Below are positions 5,106 to 5,633 of a stretch of 5,633 nucleotides of DNA, piece by piece. How positions within the stretch are numbered: position 1 is the stretch's first letter; the number at the start of each line of letters is the position of its first letter. This stretch comes from Chloroflexota bacterium (lineage in GTDB: Bacteria > Chloroflexota > Anaerolineae > UBA4142), in contig JACQEA010000322.1 in NCBI GenBank assembly GCA_016200825.1, positions 1-5,633 on the forward strand, given 5' to 3'. Both the position numbers and the translations under genes were made by a program. Under the pieces are notes generated by a model. It worked only from the letters and a program-made list of their open reading frames with translations, searched no databases and had not been told where the DNA came from.

Positions 5106-5138
5106 AATCGGCTAAAGCCGATCGCGCGCTAGCCGATT
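5106..5138. repeat. Second hairpin with two alternative right arms
   Basis: ATCGGCT (5107-5113), AA, AGCCGAT (5116-5122) form a perfect 7-bp stem. AGCCGATT recurs at 5131-5138 and pairs perfectly with AATCGGCT (5106-5113), giving an exclusive alternative 8-bp stem with a 17-base loop. Together with the hairpin at 5073-5090, which has the same AA loop, it fills most of the 103-bp gap before the methyltransferase gene and resembles a REP-like palindromic repeat pair. Confidence 0.6.
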
Positions 5139-5161
5139 CATTCTGATATTTGAAAATTCAA

Positions 5162-5633
5162 ATGCCCAAGACAAAACCATTAGACGAAATCGGACGACTT
5201 GATGGCGAACTTTCTCAACACTTCAAAGAGAAGCTAATTGTTCAGAGTTCGCTGAGTCGTTCGATCGTTAGTTTTCAATCTAACAAAAAGCGTCCTGTTT
5301 TTCGGTGGTACAAATTCAAAGAAGCGTTCTCCGCTCCTTTGATTGAGTACCTATTTACGAAATACGAAATTCCAAAAGGCAGGATTCTAGATCCTTTTGC
5401 GGGCAGCGGCACGTCACTTTTTGTCGCCAGTGAAGCTGGATCGAGCGCCGACGGAATCGAATTGCTTCCAATCGGTCAGCAAATCATTGCGACGAAAAAA
5501 CTATTGGATTCCGAATTTGCGCCTGACAATGTTGCGGCTCTAAAACGTTGGTCGCGCGAAAAACCATGGAAGCAATCCGAACAAAGAATTTCATTGTTCG
5601 AGTTGCGAATTACGAAAGGCGCTTATCCAGAAC
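5162..5633 (+). CDS. Site-specific DNA methyltransferase, N-terminal part (3' end outside window)
   Basis: ATG at 5162 opens a frame that runs uninterrupted to the window end (157 codons). Residues 74-84, R-I-L-D-P-F-A-G-S-G-T, are the S-adenosylmethionine-binding motif I of amino-methylating DNA methyltransferases (N6-adenine or N4-cytosine). 'GIELLPIGQQII' (98-109) contains the acidic residue of motif II (E100). Upstream, 'VFRWYKFKEAFSAPLIEYLF' (46-65) looks like motif X. Motif X then I, with no D/N-P-P-Y seen so far, means the catalytic motif IV must lie downstream, outside the window. The enzyme would methylate DNA as part of a restriction-modification or orphan system; specificity is unknown and no nuclease is visible. 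GC content by hand count is about 40-43 % in the first 180 bases, clearly below the neighbouring genes, and GCG/CGC codons are fewer, suggesting transfer. No Shine-Dalgarno is evident. An in-frame TTG at 5150 is an alternative start; a stop at 5144-5146 limits any further extension. Confidence 0.85.
   Translation, partial: MPKTKPLDEIGRLDGELSQHFKEKLIVQSSLSRSIVSFQSNKKRPVFRWYKFKEAFSAPLIEYLFTKYEIPKGRILDPFAGSGTSLFVASEAGSSADGIELLPIGQQIIATKKLLDSEFAPDNVAALKRWSREKPWKQSEQRISLFELRITKGAYPE

Noticed and set aside
1..5633. CRISPR array or complete transposase
   Set aside because: There are no regularly spaced long repeats, and no transposase or integrase-like reading frame is present.

Overview
The window looks like a piece of an uncultured Chloroflexota (Anaerolineae-like) chromosome. 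This rests on the lipoprotein at 347-1327, whose mature start (an 'ATLTAQAPT' stretch followed by a Thr/Pro/Ala linker) is a style I associate with that phylum. It also rests on the GCG/CGC-rich codon use and on intergenic words typical of such genomes. The assignment is inference; there is no rRNA or marker gene here.

Layout. (1) Positions 1-346 hold the start of a leftward SRPBCC-fold gene, cut by the window edge, and a 35-bp divergent promoter region shared with a rightward gene. (2) Positions 347-1327 encode a secreted lipoprotein with a YHYH domain. (3) Positions 1328-1542 have no gene but hold a 131-bp segment bounded by 14-bp inverted repeats plus short 10-bp-spaced repeats. (4) Positions 1543-1917 encode a DUF1801 protein. 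(5) Positions 1925-2460 hold a leftward toxin-antitoxin pair, with a DUF433 antitoxin (ATG at 2460) overlapping a DUF5615 PIN-like toxin (GTG at 2245) by GTGA. Its strong sigma70-type promoter puts the start of transcription on the ATG itself. (6) Positions 2461-2681 carry that promoter and a mosaic of common bacterial intergenic repeats. (7) Positions 2682-5058 encode a dimethylglycine/sarcosine dehydrogenase-like flavoprotein with a C-terminal GcvT module. It is split into two frames by a junction near 3255 at which the VNAAG(M)W segment is missing. (8) Positions 5059-5161 hold two tight hairpins. (9) Position 5162 to the end encodes the start of a DNA methyltransferase with lower GC than its neighbours.

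The most interesting structure is around the toxin-antitoxin pair. The last 34 bp that can be aligned from the DUF1801 gene (1883-1916) recur 611 bp downstream at 2494-2527, just outside the toxin-antitoxin genes. Inside the part that reads as codons, every difference between the copies, including the stop codon, is a silent third-position change. The pattern is what an element would leave if it integrated into the 3' end of a protein gene and brought its own version of that gene end, but no recombinase is visible.

The genes do not form one pathway. The flavoprotein would act in methylated-glycine (betaine) breakdown with folate. The toxin-antitoxin pair and the methyltransferase are accessory genes.
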